A DNA stretch of 36,029 bases from an uncultured Clostridia bacterium (GTDB lineage: Bacteria > Bacillota > Clostridia > Christensenellales > UBA3700), in assembly GCA_947646415.1 (NCBI GenBank), contig CANSGN010000015.1:1-36029 (forward strand), given 5' to 3'. Position 1 is the first letter of the stretch, and each line of letters opens with the position of its first letter. Positions 8,352-16,630 of the stretch are shown here, piece after piece. The notes under the pieces are model-generated. The model did no database searches and was not told the DNA's origin. It was given only the letters and a program-made list of their open reading frames with translations. A program made the position numbers and the translations under genes.

Positions 8352-8600
8352 ATGTACAGTTACAAAACAAAGGGTGTTTGCTCGCACGAAATTTTATTCG
8401 AAATCAAAAACAACATTATTACCGACCTAAAAATAGTAGGCGGTTGCCGCGGCAACACTCAAGGTTTGGCAAAACTTGCAATAGGCAGAAATATAGACGA
8501 TATAATAACTCTTTTAAAGGGCATTAAATGCCGTGGCAACACAAGTTGTCCCGACCAACTTGCCCAAGCATTGGAAATTTACAAATCACAAAATAATTAA
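8352..8600 (+). CDS. TSCPD domain protein (TIGR03905 type)
   Basis: This 82-residue protein matches the small TSCPD family: N-terminal YKTKGVCSHEI, central VGGCRGNTQGLAKL, and the naming motif TSCPDQLAQAL near the end. Four cysteines (10, 32, 60 and 66) are spaced as in the metal-binding-like TSCPD module also found at the end of some ribonucleotide reductases. The function of stand-alone members is not known. It has an AGGAGA site 6 nt before the ATG, lies alone between two terminators, and is therefore probably transcribed by itself, though I saw no consensus promoter in the 80 nt upstream. Confidence 0.88.
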   Translation: MYSYKTKGVCSHEILFEIKNNIITDLKIVGGCRGNTQGLAKLAIGRNIDDIITLLKGIKCRGNTSCPDQLAQALEIYKSQNN

Positions 8601-8602
8601 AA

Positions 8603-8637
8603 AATAATCTTTCTAAAATTTAGAAAGATTATTTTTA
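8603..8637 (+). terminator. Terminator of TSCPD gene
   Basis: AATAATCTTTCT (8603-8614) pairs perfectly with AGAAAGATTATT (8622-8633) across a 7-nt loop and is followed by T residues. It begins right after the TSCPD stop. It is almost symmetric and could also stop transcription from the convergent minus-strand gene. Confidence 0.85.
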
Positions 8638-8710
8638 TACTTTATTTAATTTTCATAATGTCAAATTTTCTTTTAAAGTGTTATTAAATACCTCACACAC
8701 CTCTGCAAAA

Positions 8711-10606
8711 CTAGAAACTTATGTTGCCGTCATTGCATATAATTTCGACCATTTGTTCTTTGCCGAGCCATTCGGGATCTTTTACTATCGAATCCCATTG
8801 ATTTTTTGTTCCGTTAAATTTAATTTTTTGAAGATTAGTAAAACCTATAAATGCCGATTTTCCTATCCTTCTTACCCGATTGTCAATTTCTATAGTATCG
8901 CTTTGATTGGTTATGCAAAATGCGTAATCTTCAATAGCAGTTGTTTCAGGTGGTAAAACATTTGTCAAACCGAGTATCAATATATTGTTAACTGTCATTA
9001 AAAAGAGACCATTTTCCTTTGTGACATAGTTTTCTACAGCTTCATTTAAAGTTATATTGGAAATATTGTATTTTCCTAATTCCTGTATAGAGTTTAACGG
9101 TATAAAACTATAGTCAACATCGTCCAATGTGTTAATACTCATATTACCTGCTTTTATATTAAATAGAAAATCTTGATAAATCCCAACTTTGTCAAATGTG
9201 GAGTTTTGAATATTAAATTTAGCGGTTTGTTCTATTTTATTCCCCCACCAATCTGTAAATTTGTACTTTATACCGTTTTTGTCAGCATCATCAATCATTC
9301 TTTTTTCGATAATCTTTTTATAAACACTACCGTCCTTATACTTTATATCGGCAATAATTTCCGAAGCTTTGTACATTGTAACTTCCTTAGGCAAAAATTC
9401 CAACTTTTTAATATCTTTTTTATTATCATATTTATCGTCGTTGCAATGTTTTGGGTCAAATAAAACCATATTTACTTTCTTATCAAGGTCAAACTCTATC
9501 CTTATGTATTTATAAACTAGTTTTTCAAGTTTTTCTTCCAATTCAAATTCCTTTTTAGCATCTCCAAACAAATCGTTCAAATCATCTTCGTCAAAATCAA
9601 AATCGTCATCTTTTGCTCGCACTATCCCAGCATTACTGTCGTCGCCCGATAATTGTTTTATTTTATCTTTAAGCTTAATATAATCGCTGCTGAAATATTC
9701 CCATATATAATCTGATTGCTCGTAAGGTTTACCTAGCACTTGTTTAACATATGACATATCGTCTCCGATATTAATTTTATCAACTTTGCCTGTTTTAAAC
9801 ACATTTAACATACTGCCAAATACCGAGCCGATAACAATAACGGAAACAGCAATGACTGAGGTAATAATGATTGCCAAAACCTTTTTTCTGTTCATAGTTT
9901 TTCTTTTTGCATCTACTCGTTTTAAAGCTGAGTAACTATCCAAAATTTTTATTTCGTAAAAGATTTTAAACGATACATAAATTAAACCGACTATGCCGTA
10001 AAATATACTTAAAATAAAACCTGCACCCAATTTTGCACCGATTAAATCGGCTGTTTTACTACCTGACAATGCCAAAAATCCTGCTGTTATAAACAATATA
10101 CAAATTATAAAATCCAATATCCAAATCCATTTTTTTTCGGTCAAGTCATAAGGATATTTTACTGCCATGGAAATTTGGTATATACCATATATAACGCATA
10201 TTACGGATGCAATAACAAGTAACAAACTTGCAATAGTCAATGTGCCGTTAATATCTCCAAAAAGGCTGTTTAAAACAAGACAAACAGTTTCACTTTCTCC
10301 TAAAAAGTTTTCCACCAATGCAGGCAATCCCAAACACATTAATCCCAATGCACCACCTAGCAAAGCCAATATTCCACCTAGGTACTGATAAACTCGTTCA
10401 AATAAGTCCTTAAAAGAAATTTTGTTCATTTTAAAAGCAATTTTTTTTCGTGTATAATTATAACCGCAATTAGCGCAAAATGTAGCATTGTTTATCCTTA
10501 CAGCACCACATTTAGGGCATCTATCTATCTTTTCAACTCCGTTTTTCGAGCCACAATTTGGACAAAAATTACCGTTATATTCTGCACCGCATTTTTCACA
10601 AACCAT
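8711..10606 (-). CDS. Zinc-ribbon, five-span membrane protein with BamE-like and LRR regions
   Basis: The 631-residue protein is a mosaic. Two zinc ribbons open it (C3/C6/C15/C18 and C30/C33/C44/C47). Hydrophobic segments follow near residues 76-98, 122-146, 160-180, 193-216 and 243-266. After the last span comes KVDKINIGDDMSYVKQVLGKPY, the pattern of SmpA/BamE-like modules, then an acidic linker and a C-terminal stretch (ETTAIEDYAF, RRIGKSAFIGFTNLQKIKFNGT) like BspA-type leucine-rich repeats (LRR_5), likely outside the cell. The part after residue 274 is paralogous to the neighbouring 248-aa protein, which ends 15 nt upstream in the same operon. The ATG has GGGGAG 7 nt before it. Function unknown; a surface or envelope-sensing role is inference. 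Confidence 0.85.
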   Translation of the reverse strand: MVCEKCGAEYNGNFCPNCGSKNGVEKIDRCPKCGAVRINNATFCANCGYNYTRKKIAFKMNKISFKDLFERVYQYLGGILALLGGALGLMCLGLPALVENFLGESETVCLVLNSLFGDINGTLTIASLLLVIASVICVIYGIYQISMAVKYPYDLTEKKWIWILDFIICILFITAGFLALSGSKTADLIGAKLGAGFILSIFYGIVGLIYVSFKIFYEIKILDSYSALKRVDAKRKTMNRKKVLAIIITSVIAVSVIVIGSVFGSMLNVFKTGKVDKINIGDDMSYVKQVLGKPYEQSDYIWEYFSSDYIKLKDKIKQLSGDDSNAGIVRAKDDDFDFDEDDLNDLFGDAKKEFELEEKLEKLVYKYIRIEFDLDKKVNMVLFDPKHCNDDKYDNKKDIKKLEFLPKEVTMYKASEIIADIKYKDGSVYKKIIEKRMIDDADKNGIKYKFTDWWGNKIEQTAKFNIQNSTFDKVGIYQDFLFNIKAGNMSINTLDDVDYSFIPLNSIQELGKYNISNITLNEAVENYVTKENGLFLMTVNNILILGLTNVLPPETTAIEDYAFCITNQSDTIEIDNRVRRIGKSAFIGFTNLQKIKFNGTKNQWDSIVKDPEWLGKEQMVEIICNDGNISF

Positions 10607-10621
10607 TTTAATTCTCCCCGT

Positions 10622-11368
10622 TTATTTTGTTACTTTAATTTCTTGTATTTCAGTTATTTTGTTACCCCAAGCATCACTAAAGTCAATTTGCACTTTGCAA
10701 TTTCCTTTTTCATCAATTTGGGAATTGATATATCCATATTTTACGATAAATTTATACAAACTACCATCGCCATACTCGATTTTATAAACCAAATCCGTAG
10801 GAGTATTTTGCTTGACTTCTTTTGTCACTAGCTCTTGATTTAATATTTGTTTTTCAGAACTTTCTACTTCAAAACGCTTGTTTTTCTCCAAAATGATTTT
10901 TTGTACTTTACCTTCCGAATCGAAATTAATAACCGTGCAATCATATTTTAACTCTTTTAACTTCTTTTCGTATTTTTCCATTTCTTTGAACTCGTTTTCC
11001 AAATCGTCAAAAGCATCCTCAAGCTCTTTATCTATGCTGTCTTTTACTGACGAATATTCATTGTTCATATCAAACGAATTACCAAACTTTTTTTCAATTT
11101 CTTTCATCAATTTGTTATAATTACTACTGTAATATTCGTAAAAAAGTCCATCATTTTCATTGTAAGGTTCGCCAAGTATTTCCTTAACTTGCTCTCTGCT
11201 GTCTCCGATATTGATTTTGTCAACTTTGGAAGACTTCAAAGCATTAGATTCCTGAACAATAATAAAAACTACAAATGCAACAATAATACCGACACAAATA
11301 ATTGAGCCTAATATTTTAAAAAAGTCCTCTATACTCAATGTCAATACTTTCCCACTTTTTTTACTCAT
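10622..11368 (-). CDS. Membrane-anchored BamE/SmpA-like protein
   Basis: The 248-residue protein has one N-terminal span (about residues 17-40) and then KVDKINIGDSREQVKEILGEPY, a typical SmpA/BamE-like helix-helix-strand opening, a Lys/Glu-rich predicted coiled coil (about 85-140) and a beta-rich end with DGSLYKFIV and DAWGNKI. The same blocks, in order, are in the downstream 631-aa protein (GKVDKINIGDD, DGSVYKKII, DWWGNKI), so the two are paralogues in tandem. No lipobox is visible. A GGAGG site lies 8 nt before the ATG. The promoter must lie in or near the palindrome element upstream. Function is not known. Confidence 0.82.
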   Translation of the reverse strand: MSKKSGKVLTLSIEDFFKILGSIICVGIIVAFVVFIIVQESNALKSSKVDKINIGDSREQVKEILGEPYNENDGLFYEYYSSNYNKLMKEIEKKFGNSFDMNNEYSSVKDSIDKELEDAFDDLENEFKEMEKYEKKLKELKYDCTVINFDSEGKVQKIILEKNKRFEVESSEKQILNQELVTKEVKQNTPTDLVYKIEYGDGSLYKFIVKYGYINSQIDEKGNCKVQIDFSDAWGNKITEIQEIKVTK

Positions 11369-11436
11369 ATTTTATCCTCCGACAATAGTTTTAATTAATA
11401 TTTTTTATTTTGTTAATAATAAAATCATTTGATAAC

Positions 11437-11464
11437 TGTCAGAAAAGGTATACTTTTTCTGACA
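11437..11464. repeat. Palindrome copy 1 of the 11.5-kb element
   Basis: A 28-bp palindrome with arms TGTCAGAAAAGGTA and TACTTTTTCTGACA and a single mismatch (G/T at 11447/11454). The same core recurs as copy 2 at 11569-11604; the centres are 136 bp apart. There is no T run on either strand, so it is not an ordinary terminator. It lies 9 bp upstream of the perfect -35 at 11473 and about 70 bp upstream of the BamE-like gene on the other strand, where its end offers a CTGACA -35-like box. An operator role is inference. Confidence 0.85.
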
Positions 11465-11472
11465 AAAAAGCA

Positions 11473-11501
11473 TTGACATTTTTTGTAGGTTATTATATAA
11501 T
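11473..11501 (+). promoter_or_regulatory. Perfect consensus sigma-A promoter facing plus strand
   Basis: TTGACA (11473-11478), 17-nt spacer, TATAAT (11496-11501): a full match to the consensus. It points away from the BamE-like operon and into a region with no protein gene on the plus strand, so the expected product is a short RNA that starts near 11508 and ends at the palindrome terminator. A second TATAAT at 11520-11525 lacks a -35 box. Confidence 0.8.
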
Positions 11502-11507
11502 ATTAAT

Positions 11508-11608
11508 AGATAAATTTGGTATAATTTTCCAATATTATAACCAATGTTTATGATCACAATTAATGACTAAAGTGTCAGAAAAAGTATACTTTTTCTGACA
11601 CTTTTTAT
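11508..11608 (+). ncRNA. Putative small RNA, about 100 nt
   Basis: Transcription from the consensus promoter would begin at about 11508. The RNA can form a 5' stem from TTGGTATAAT (11516-11525) and ATTATAACCAA (11534-11544) with a single bulge, then an AT-rich linker (to 11568), then the 36-nt perfect palindrome hairpin followed by T residues (11601-11606). No credible ORF exists: only an 8-codon reading frame (11544-11570) without a ribosome site. It is not a known family I recognise. It is convergent with the HIT gene 3' end, with another terminator between. Confidence 0.5.
11569..11608. terminator. Palindrome copy 2, 36-bp perfect inverted repeat with T run
   Basis: Arms 11569-11586 and 11587-11604 are perfectly complementary around the centre GTATAC. 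Copy 2 contains the whole core of copy 1 (TGTCAGAAAAAGTA and its complement). On the plus strand it ends in CTTTTTATAC, so as RNA it is a strong intrinsic terminator for the putative small RNA; as DNA it is also a candidate protein-binding site. Confidence 0.75.
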
Positions 11609-11672
11609 ACAAGTTGTACAAATCTATCTTCTCTAAATATTTTTTAAAGTAAAATTAATTTTATATAAACCA

Positions 11673-11703
11673 AAAATCCACGTTATAGCGTGGATTTTTT
11701 ACT
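11673..11703. terminator. Bidirectional terminator after HIT gene
   Basis: AAAATCCACG (11673-11682) pairs with CGTGGATTTT (11689-11698) over a 6-nt loop. T runs follow on both strands, so it can stop the pyrE-HIT transcript (minus) and any readthrough from the plus side. Confidence 0.85.
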
Positions 11704-11705
11704 TT

Positions 11706-12110
11706 TTATTTCATTTTTAATTTTTTATGCATTTGTTTTAAGCTTAATTCGTTTTTTGGAAGTTGCGGGAAAGTATGCATACCATCCGACTTTTTCCTTG
11801 GCAGGATATGAAAATGCAAATGAAAAATACTTTGTTCCGAGCCATCCCCGCTTGCATTCATTATATTTACTCCGTCAAAACCGCAATTATTGACATAATG
11901 GTTTGAAACTGTTTGAACTGCAAGAATAACTTGTTCTAGGTAAAACTTATCACAATCCAAAACGCTTTCATAATGTTTTTTTGGAATTACAAGTGTATGC
12001 CCGCTACAATCATTCAAAATATCCAAAATTGCAAGTGCATATTCGTTTTCATAAATTTTATAGCACGGCTCCTTACCCGATACAATATCGCAAAAAATAC
12101 AATTATCCAT
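11706..12110 (-). CDS. HIT family nucleotide hydrolase/transferase
   Basis: This 134-residue protein has the histidine triad HLHFH at residues 97-101 (His97, His99, His101), preceded by the usual FDGVNIMNASGDGSEQSIF region, and an N-terminal CIFC pair seen in zinc-binding Hint-type members. Such proteins cleave the phosphoramidate or phosphoanhydride bond of AMP conjugates. The ATG is only 3 nt after the pyrE stop, with a poor ribosome site, so translation is probably coupled. It is the last gene of the membrane protein-ABC-pyrE-HIT operon. Confidence 0.93.
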   Translation of the reverse strand: MDNCIFCDIVSGKEPCYKIYENEYALAILDILNDCSGHTLVIPKKHYESVLDCDKFYLEQVILAVQTVSNHYVNNCGFDGVNIMNASGDGSEQSIFHLHFHILPRKKSDGMHTFPQLPKNELSLKQMHKKLKMK

Positions 12111-12113
12111 TTA

Positions 12114-12686
12114 TTACGCTCTGCTACCAGGTTTGTAGATAGGCAAACCTTGTTTGCAAAGCGGACATTCGTCAGGCTCGTAAGAAATTACTTCCATAGA
12201 AAGCAAGTTTACAAATTTTAAGCCAAAATCAACTTTGCCGTTGCTTCTGTCAACGATACTTGCCACTGCAGTAACAGTACATCCGCTGTCTTGAACAAGT
12301 TTTACAACTTCCTTAACAGAGCCGCCTGTAGTTACAACGTCCTCAACAACAATTACATTAGCATTAGCAGGCAAACTGAAACCGCGTCTGAAAGTCATTG
12401 CTCCGTTTTCTCTTTCCGCAAAGATGTTTGGAACATGTAGCTGTCTTGCCATTTCATAACCCATCAAAATTCCTCCTACAGCAGGGGAAACAACGATATT
12501 GCAAGGGATCCCCTCCAATTTTTCGGCAAGAGCCCCGCACAAAGTAGCTGCGGACTCTGTATCCACAAACAATTTTGCACATTGCATATAAGTATCGCTA
12601 TGTCTACCGGAAGTCAATTTAAAGTGTCCTTTAAGTACACCGCCTGTTTTTTGGAAAATTTCCAAAACTTGTTCATTAGTCATCAT
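12114..12686 (-). CDS. pyrE: Orotate phosphoribosyltransferase
   Basis: PyrE joins orotate and PRPP to give OMP in pyrimidine synthesis. The PRPP loop VIVVEDVVTTGGS is at residues 111-123, SGRHSDTYMQ near residue 26-35 is the orotate side, and PAVGGILMGYEMAR precedes the flexible catalytic loop (ERENGAMTFRRGF). At 190 residues it is the longer type with a C-terminal extension holding a CPLC pair (C174, C177). AGGAGA precedes the tandem ATGATG start. No other pyr genes are in the window; it sits between an ABC ATPase and a HIT protein in one operon, and no PyrR or other attenuator was seen. Confidence 0.95.
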   Translation of the reverse strand: MMTNEQVLEIFQKTGGVLKGHFKLTSGRHSDTYMQCAKLFVDTESAATLCGALAEKLEGIPCNIVVSPAVGGILMGYEMARQLHVPNIFAERENGAMTFRRGFSLPANANVIVVEDVVTTGGSVKEVVKLVQDSGCTVTAVASIVDRSNGKVDFGLKFVNLLSMEVISYEPDECPLCKQGLPIYKPGSRA

Positions 12687-12713
12687 AAAAATTTATCTCC
12701 TATTTATTGATTA

Positions 12714-13382
<669 letters not shown>

Positions 13383-13384
13383 AA

Positions 13385-13915
13385 TTAATCCAACTCAAAC
13401 TCGTCACTTGCGGATTTTGCTTTTTTATCTTTTTTAGGCTTAATGGTAGCTATACACATAATGATAGGTACTGCAAGGAAAATTATTCCCATTATAATTC
13501 CACCTATAAATATCAAATATTGTGCCCATTCTGCTTTGAAAATAGAAATCAAATCATTGTAAATAGGCGATACAAATCCATCGATAAAGCCTGAAAAAGT
13601 CGCACCGAATTTTTGTATCAAGCACAATACAAATGTCAAAAACAACGGAATTGTAAGAATTGTGCTGTAAGTTGTAACCGCAATAGACAAAATGGCTTTT
13701 GCAGGGTTTTTACGTCTTCCTGCAAAAAGATTGAATGACATAATTCCAACTGCCATAGACACAACGACAATCACATACCCTAACAATATATGTTCGAAAT
13801 TATTATAAAAAGGCATTATATTTGCAACTCCGATAATGGTAAGCAGCGATAAAATACCAAATAAATTACCCAAAAATGATACTGTAAGTATTATATAGTC
13901 AATAGCTTTTTTCAT
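13385..13915 (-). CDS. Four-span membrane protein of the ABC-pyrE-HIT operon
   Basis: The 176-residue protein has four hydrophobic segments (about residues 8-30, 44-66, 80-102, 138-163) and a charged Lys-rich tail ending in FELD. I do not recognise a family. The start at 13915 is set by AAAGGAG 6 nt upstream; an ATG further up at 13945 lies inside the promoter spacer and cannot be used. It is first in the operon and ends 2 nt before the ABC ATPase, so it may be the membrane partner of that ATPase, though it has no FtsX signature. Confidence 0.78.
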   Translation of the reverse strand: MKKAIDYIILTVSFLGNLFGILSLLTIIGVANIMPFYNNFEHILLGYVIVVVSMAVGIMSFNLFAGRRKNPAKAILSIAVTTYSTILTIPLFLTFVLCLIQKFGATFSGFIDGFVSPIYNDLISIFKAEWAQYLIFIGGIIMGIIFLAVPIIMCIATIKPKKDKKAKSASDEFELD

Positions 13916-13931
13916 ATAAACTCCTTTGCTT

Positions 13932-13960
13932 ATTATAGCAAACATAATCTTTTATGTCAA
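13932..13960 (-). promoter_or_regulatory. Perfect sigma-A promoter of membrane protein-ABC-pyrE-HIT operon
   Basis: On the minus strand TTGACA (13955-13960), 17 nt, TATAAT (13932-13937): full consensus. The ribosome site follows within 15 nt, giving a very short leader. This placement decides the start codon of the first gene. Confidence 0.85.
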
Positions 13961-14002
13961 GATAAAACAAAAAAGATAATATTTTAAAAAATAGTTAAAA
14001 TT

Positions 14003-16606
14003 CTACTCGCTTCGTAGTGCTGTGACAGGGTCTTTCTTAGCCGCAATACTTGCAGGAATCAAGCCCGCTATAATTGTCAAAAGGGTGCTTACAAGCACCA
14101 AAACTATACCTGCTACAGGCGATAGCAATACTATACTTCCCACCACATAACCTTGTGCAAAATGCTTGATAATCGCATTGATAGGCCATGACAAAAGTGC
14201 CGCAATTACAACGCCCATAACGCCTGCCGAAATACCGATAGTCGCGGTTTCCGCGTTAAACACATTTCCGATATCTATTTTTCTTGCACCGATTGCACGT
14301 AAAACGCCGATTTCCTTTGTACGCTCCACAACCGAAACATACGTGATAATACCTATCATAATAGACGAAACAACTAACGAAATAGATGCAAAACATACAA
14401 GTACAATAGATACGATATCTATAATTTGTTTTACCATATCAAGCATTATGCCCGACGCATCCATATACTGAATTTTGTCGTCTTTTACCTTATTGTTATT
14501 ATAAGCATCCATATATGCTTTTACTTCGTCTTTAGCATCAAAAGATTTAGGATATACAAAAATATTATTAGGCATCAAACTTGCACCTATTTTTTGCATA
14601 TAAACTTCGTGTCTTTCGTCCACATTCAAGTAAAAAGGATTTAATTCCGAATTAACATATCCGCTATCGCCTGTATCAAATCCGGGTATGCCTTTAACGT
14701 CTATTAACAATGGATTAATCTCTTCGCCTGTAATCACGGAAACTTCATTATAATTTTTGTCCGCTTTTGCTTTTTTGTATTCCTCATTTTGTGCCTTTAC
14801 CATTTTGGAAGTAAGGTTTTCGGCAACAATTTGCTCTCGCAACTCTTTCCTATACAAAACGCTTGTGGAATAAAGGGACATTGGCGAGCCTTTTTTAACT
14901 CTCATTACAGCAGTAATTTCAAGCTCATGCTCTTTGTCAGTGCAATTATCGTACAAGCTTTTTAATTTTGCGGTATCTTTGTCGTCAGGCGGAAGGAATT
15001 TGCCCGAACTGCTGTCATACCAATCGTCATATTTGATTATACGCATTTTTCTTCCGATAAAATCGCCGTATTTCAAATTATTTATATCCAAATCGTCCAA
15101 AAAGTTAAATTGATTAAGCACACTTCTGGAAATTTGATTATATTCATTTACCACCAAAGCAATTTGATTAGGTTTAGTAGGATAATTACCCTGTACCACA
15201 TCGTAATTGCCTTTCATATATTCGTCGCCTACCATTTCCATAAAACGGTTGTCACTACCCATCATTATCTCCAAAATAGGGTCAATGCTTGTAAATGCGA
15301 CTTTTTTATATTTTTTATTACCCTCGCTGCCCGTTTCGGTTATCAAATTCATGGACATAGCGTAAGTATACGAAATTTCGCTTATAATGTTTTTATCGAT
15401 ATTTTCGATATAATTTATATAATCGTCATTTATCCTGTTGTAATGTAAACCGCTGTACAATCCCAATGCCATATTGTTGCTTGGCACGGTAATTTTATCC
15501 GTATCGGGGAATCTTTCTGCCTTGTTTGTGTTAGTCTGCCCCATCGGATTCATCATTGTGGTCATATCCATATACATTTGCTGTACGGAAATAGGATATT
15601 GTCCAAGCATAGTTTGTTGCATATCTGCTATGTACAGATTAAAACCGTTGTTTACAGCCAAAACCAAAGCAATGCCTATAATACCTATAGAGCCTGCAAA
15701 CGCAGTCAAAAATGTCCTGTTACGTTTGGAAAACAAATTTTTTAGCGACAATTTAAACGCTGTAAATAAACTCATGGAGGTTTTCTTTACAGTTGCTTTT
15801 TTCTTCTTTTTCTGCTCTTTTTCAAAAAGCTTTAATACTTTTTTGCCCTCTTGTTCGCTAAGTGCGGAAACATCCGGCGTAGGGTCTTCCACAAAAAAAG
15901 TTACACTTTCCATATCTTCTTTTGTGGGCTCATAAGGATTTGTATCTTCCAAAACTTCGCCGTCAAGCATTTTTATAATTCTATTGGAATATTCGGTTGC
16001 CAAATCGTCATTATGTGTTACCATAATGACTAATCTTTCTTTTGCAATTTCCTTTAAAATGTCCATTATTTGAACACTATTTTTACTGTCCAAAGCACCT
16101 GTAGGCTCATCGGCTAAAATAATCTCGGGGTTGTTAACCAATGCCCTTGCAATGGCAACCCTTTGCATTTGTCCGCCCGATAGTTGATTAGGCTTTTTAT
16201 GTAACTGACCATCCAAACCTACTTTTGCAAGTGCCTCGGTAGCTCTTGCCTTTCTTTCTTTGGCAGTTATGCCTGATAAAGTCATTGCAAGCTCGACATT
16301 TTCAAGTATTGTTTGATGGTTGATTAAATTGTAGTTTTGAAAAATAAAACCTACATAATTATTCCTATATGCATCCCAATCATTATTTTTAAAAATAGTA
16401 GTAGATTTACCGTTTATCAAAACATCGCCGCTTGTATACCTATCCAAACCGCCGATTATGTTAAGCATTGTTGTTTTACCGCAACCGCTTGGTCCTAAAA
16501 TTGCCACAAATTCCGAATTTCTGAATGACAATGTCACACCTTTTAAAGCGTGTACTATAGTTTCGTCACTACCATAATCTTTTACAATTTCCTTAAGCTG
16601 TAACAT
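14003..16606 (-). CDS. MacB-like ABC transporter, fused ATPase and FtsX permease
   Basis: The 867-residue protein starts with an ABC ATPase (Walker A GPSGCGKTT at 38-46, signature LSGGQMQR near 142, Walker B IILADEPTGALDS, switch VTHND) and, after a Lys-rich linker, continues into a permease with one span near residue 295-318, a large extracytoplasmic domain of about 400 residues, and three C-terminal spans with the FtsX pattern (SIMIGIITYVSVVERTKEIGVLRAIGARKIDI, then PASIAAKKDPVTALRSE). Such exporters move peptides, antibiotics or lipoproteins; the substrate is unknown. AAGGAG precedes the ATG. It follows yitT by 24 nt and probably shares its transcript. Confidence 0.92.
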   Translation of the reverse strand: MLQLKEIVKDYGSDETIVHALKGVTLSFRNSEFVAILGPSGCGKTTMLNIIGGLDRYTSGDVLINGKSTTIFKNNDWDAYRNNYVGFIFQNYNLINHQTILENVELAMTLSGITAKERKARATEALAKVGLDGQLHKKPNQLSGGQMQRVAIARALVNNPEIILADEPTGALDSKNSVQIMDILKEIAKERLVIMVTHNDDLATEYSNRIIKMLDGEVLEDTNPYEPTKEDMESVTFFVEDPTPDVSALSEQEGKKVLKLFEKEQKKKKKATVKKTSMSLFTAFKLSLKNLFSKRNRTFLTAFAGSIGIIGIALVLAVNNGFNLYIADMQQTMLGQYPISVQQMYMDMTTMMNPMGQTNTNKAERFPDTDKITVPSNNMALGLYSGLHYNRINDDYINYIENIDKNIISEISYTYAMSMNLITETGSEGNKKYKKVAFTSIDPILEIMMGSDNRFMEMVGDEYMKGNYDVVQGNYPTKPNQIALVVNEYNQISRSVLNQFNFLDDLDINNLKYGDFIGRKMRIIKYDDWYDSSSGKFLPPDDKDTAKLKSLYDNCTDKEHELEITAVMRVKKGSPMSLYSTSVLYRKELREQIVAENLTSKMVKAQNEEYKKAKADKNYNEVSVITGEEINPLLIDVKGIPGFDTGDSGYVNSELNPFYLNVDERHEVYMQKIGASLMPNNIFVYPKSFDAKDEVKAYMDAYNNNKVKDDKIQYMDASGIMLDMVKQIIDIVSIVLVCFASISLVVSSIMIGIITYVSVVERTKEIGVLRAIGARKIDIGNVFNAETATIGISAGVMGVVIAALLSWPINAIIKHFAQGYVVGSIVLLSPVAGIVLVLVSTLLTIIAGLIPASIAAKKDPVTALRSE

Positions 16607-16630
16607 GACTTACTCCTTGTTATGTAATAA

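Noticed and set aside
11544..11570. Eight-codon reading frame (MFMITIND) inside the putative small RNA, just before the terminator hairpin.
   Set aside because: No ribosome binding site, no codon run typical of an attenuator, and no gene downstream on the plus strand to attenuate.
11430..11612. The palindrome element as a MITE or insertion sequence remnant.
   Set aside because: No target-site duplication is visible at the outer ends and no second copy of the element is found in the window; a genome-wide copy count would be needed to revive this.
13916..13945. Upstream ATG for the four-span protein.
   Set aside because: It lies in the spacer of the perfect promoter at 13932-13960; the mRNA starts after it.
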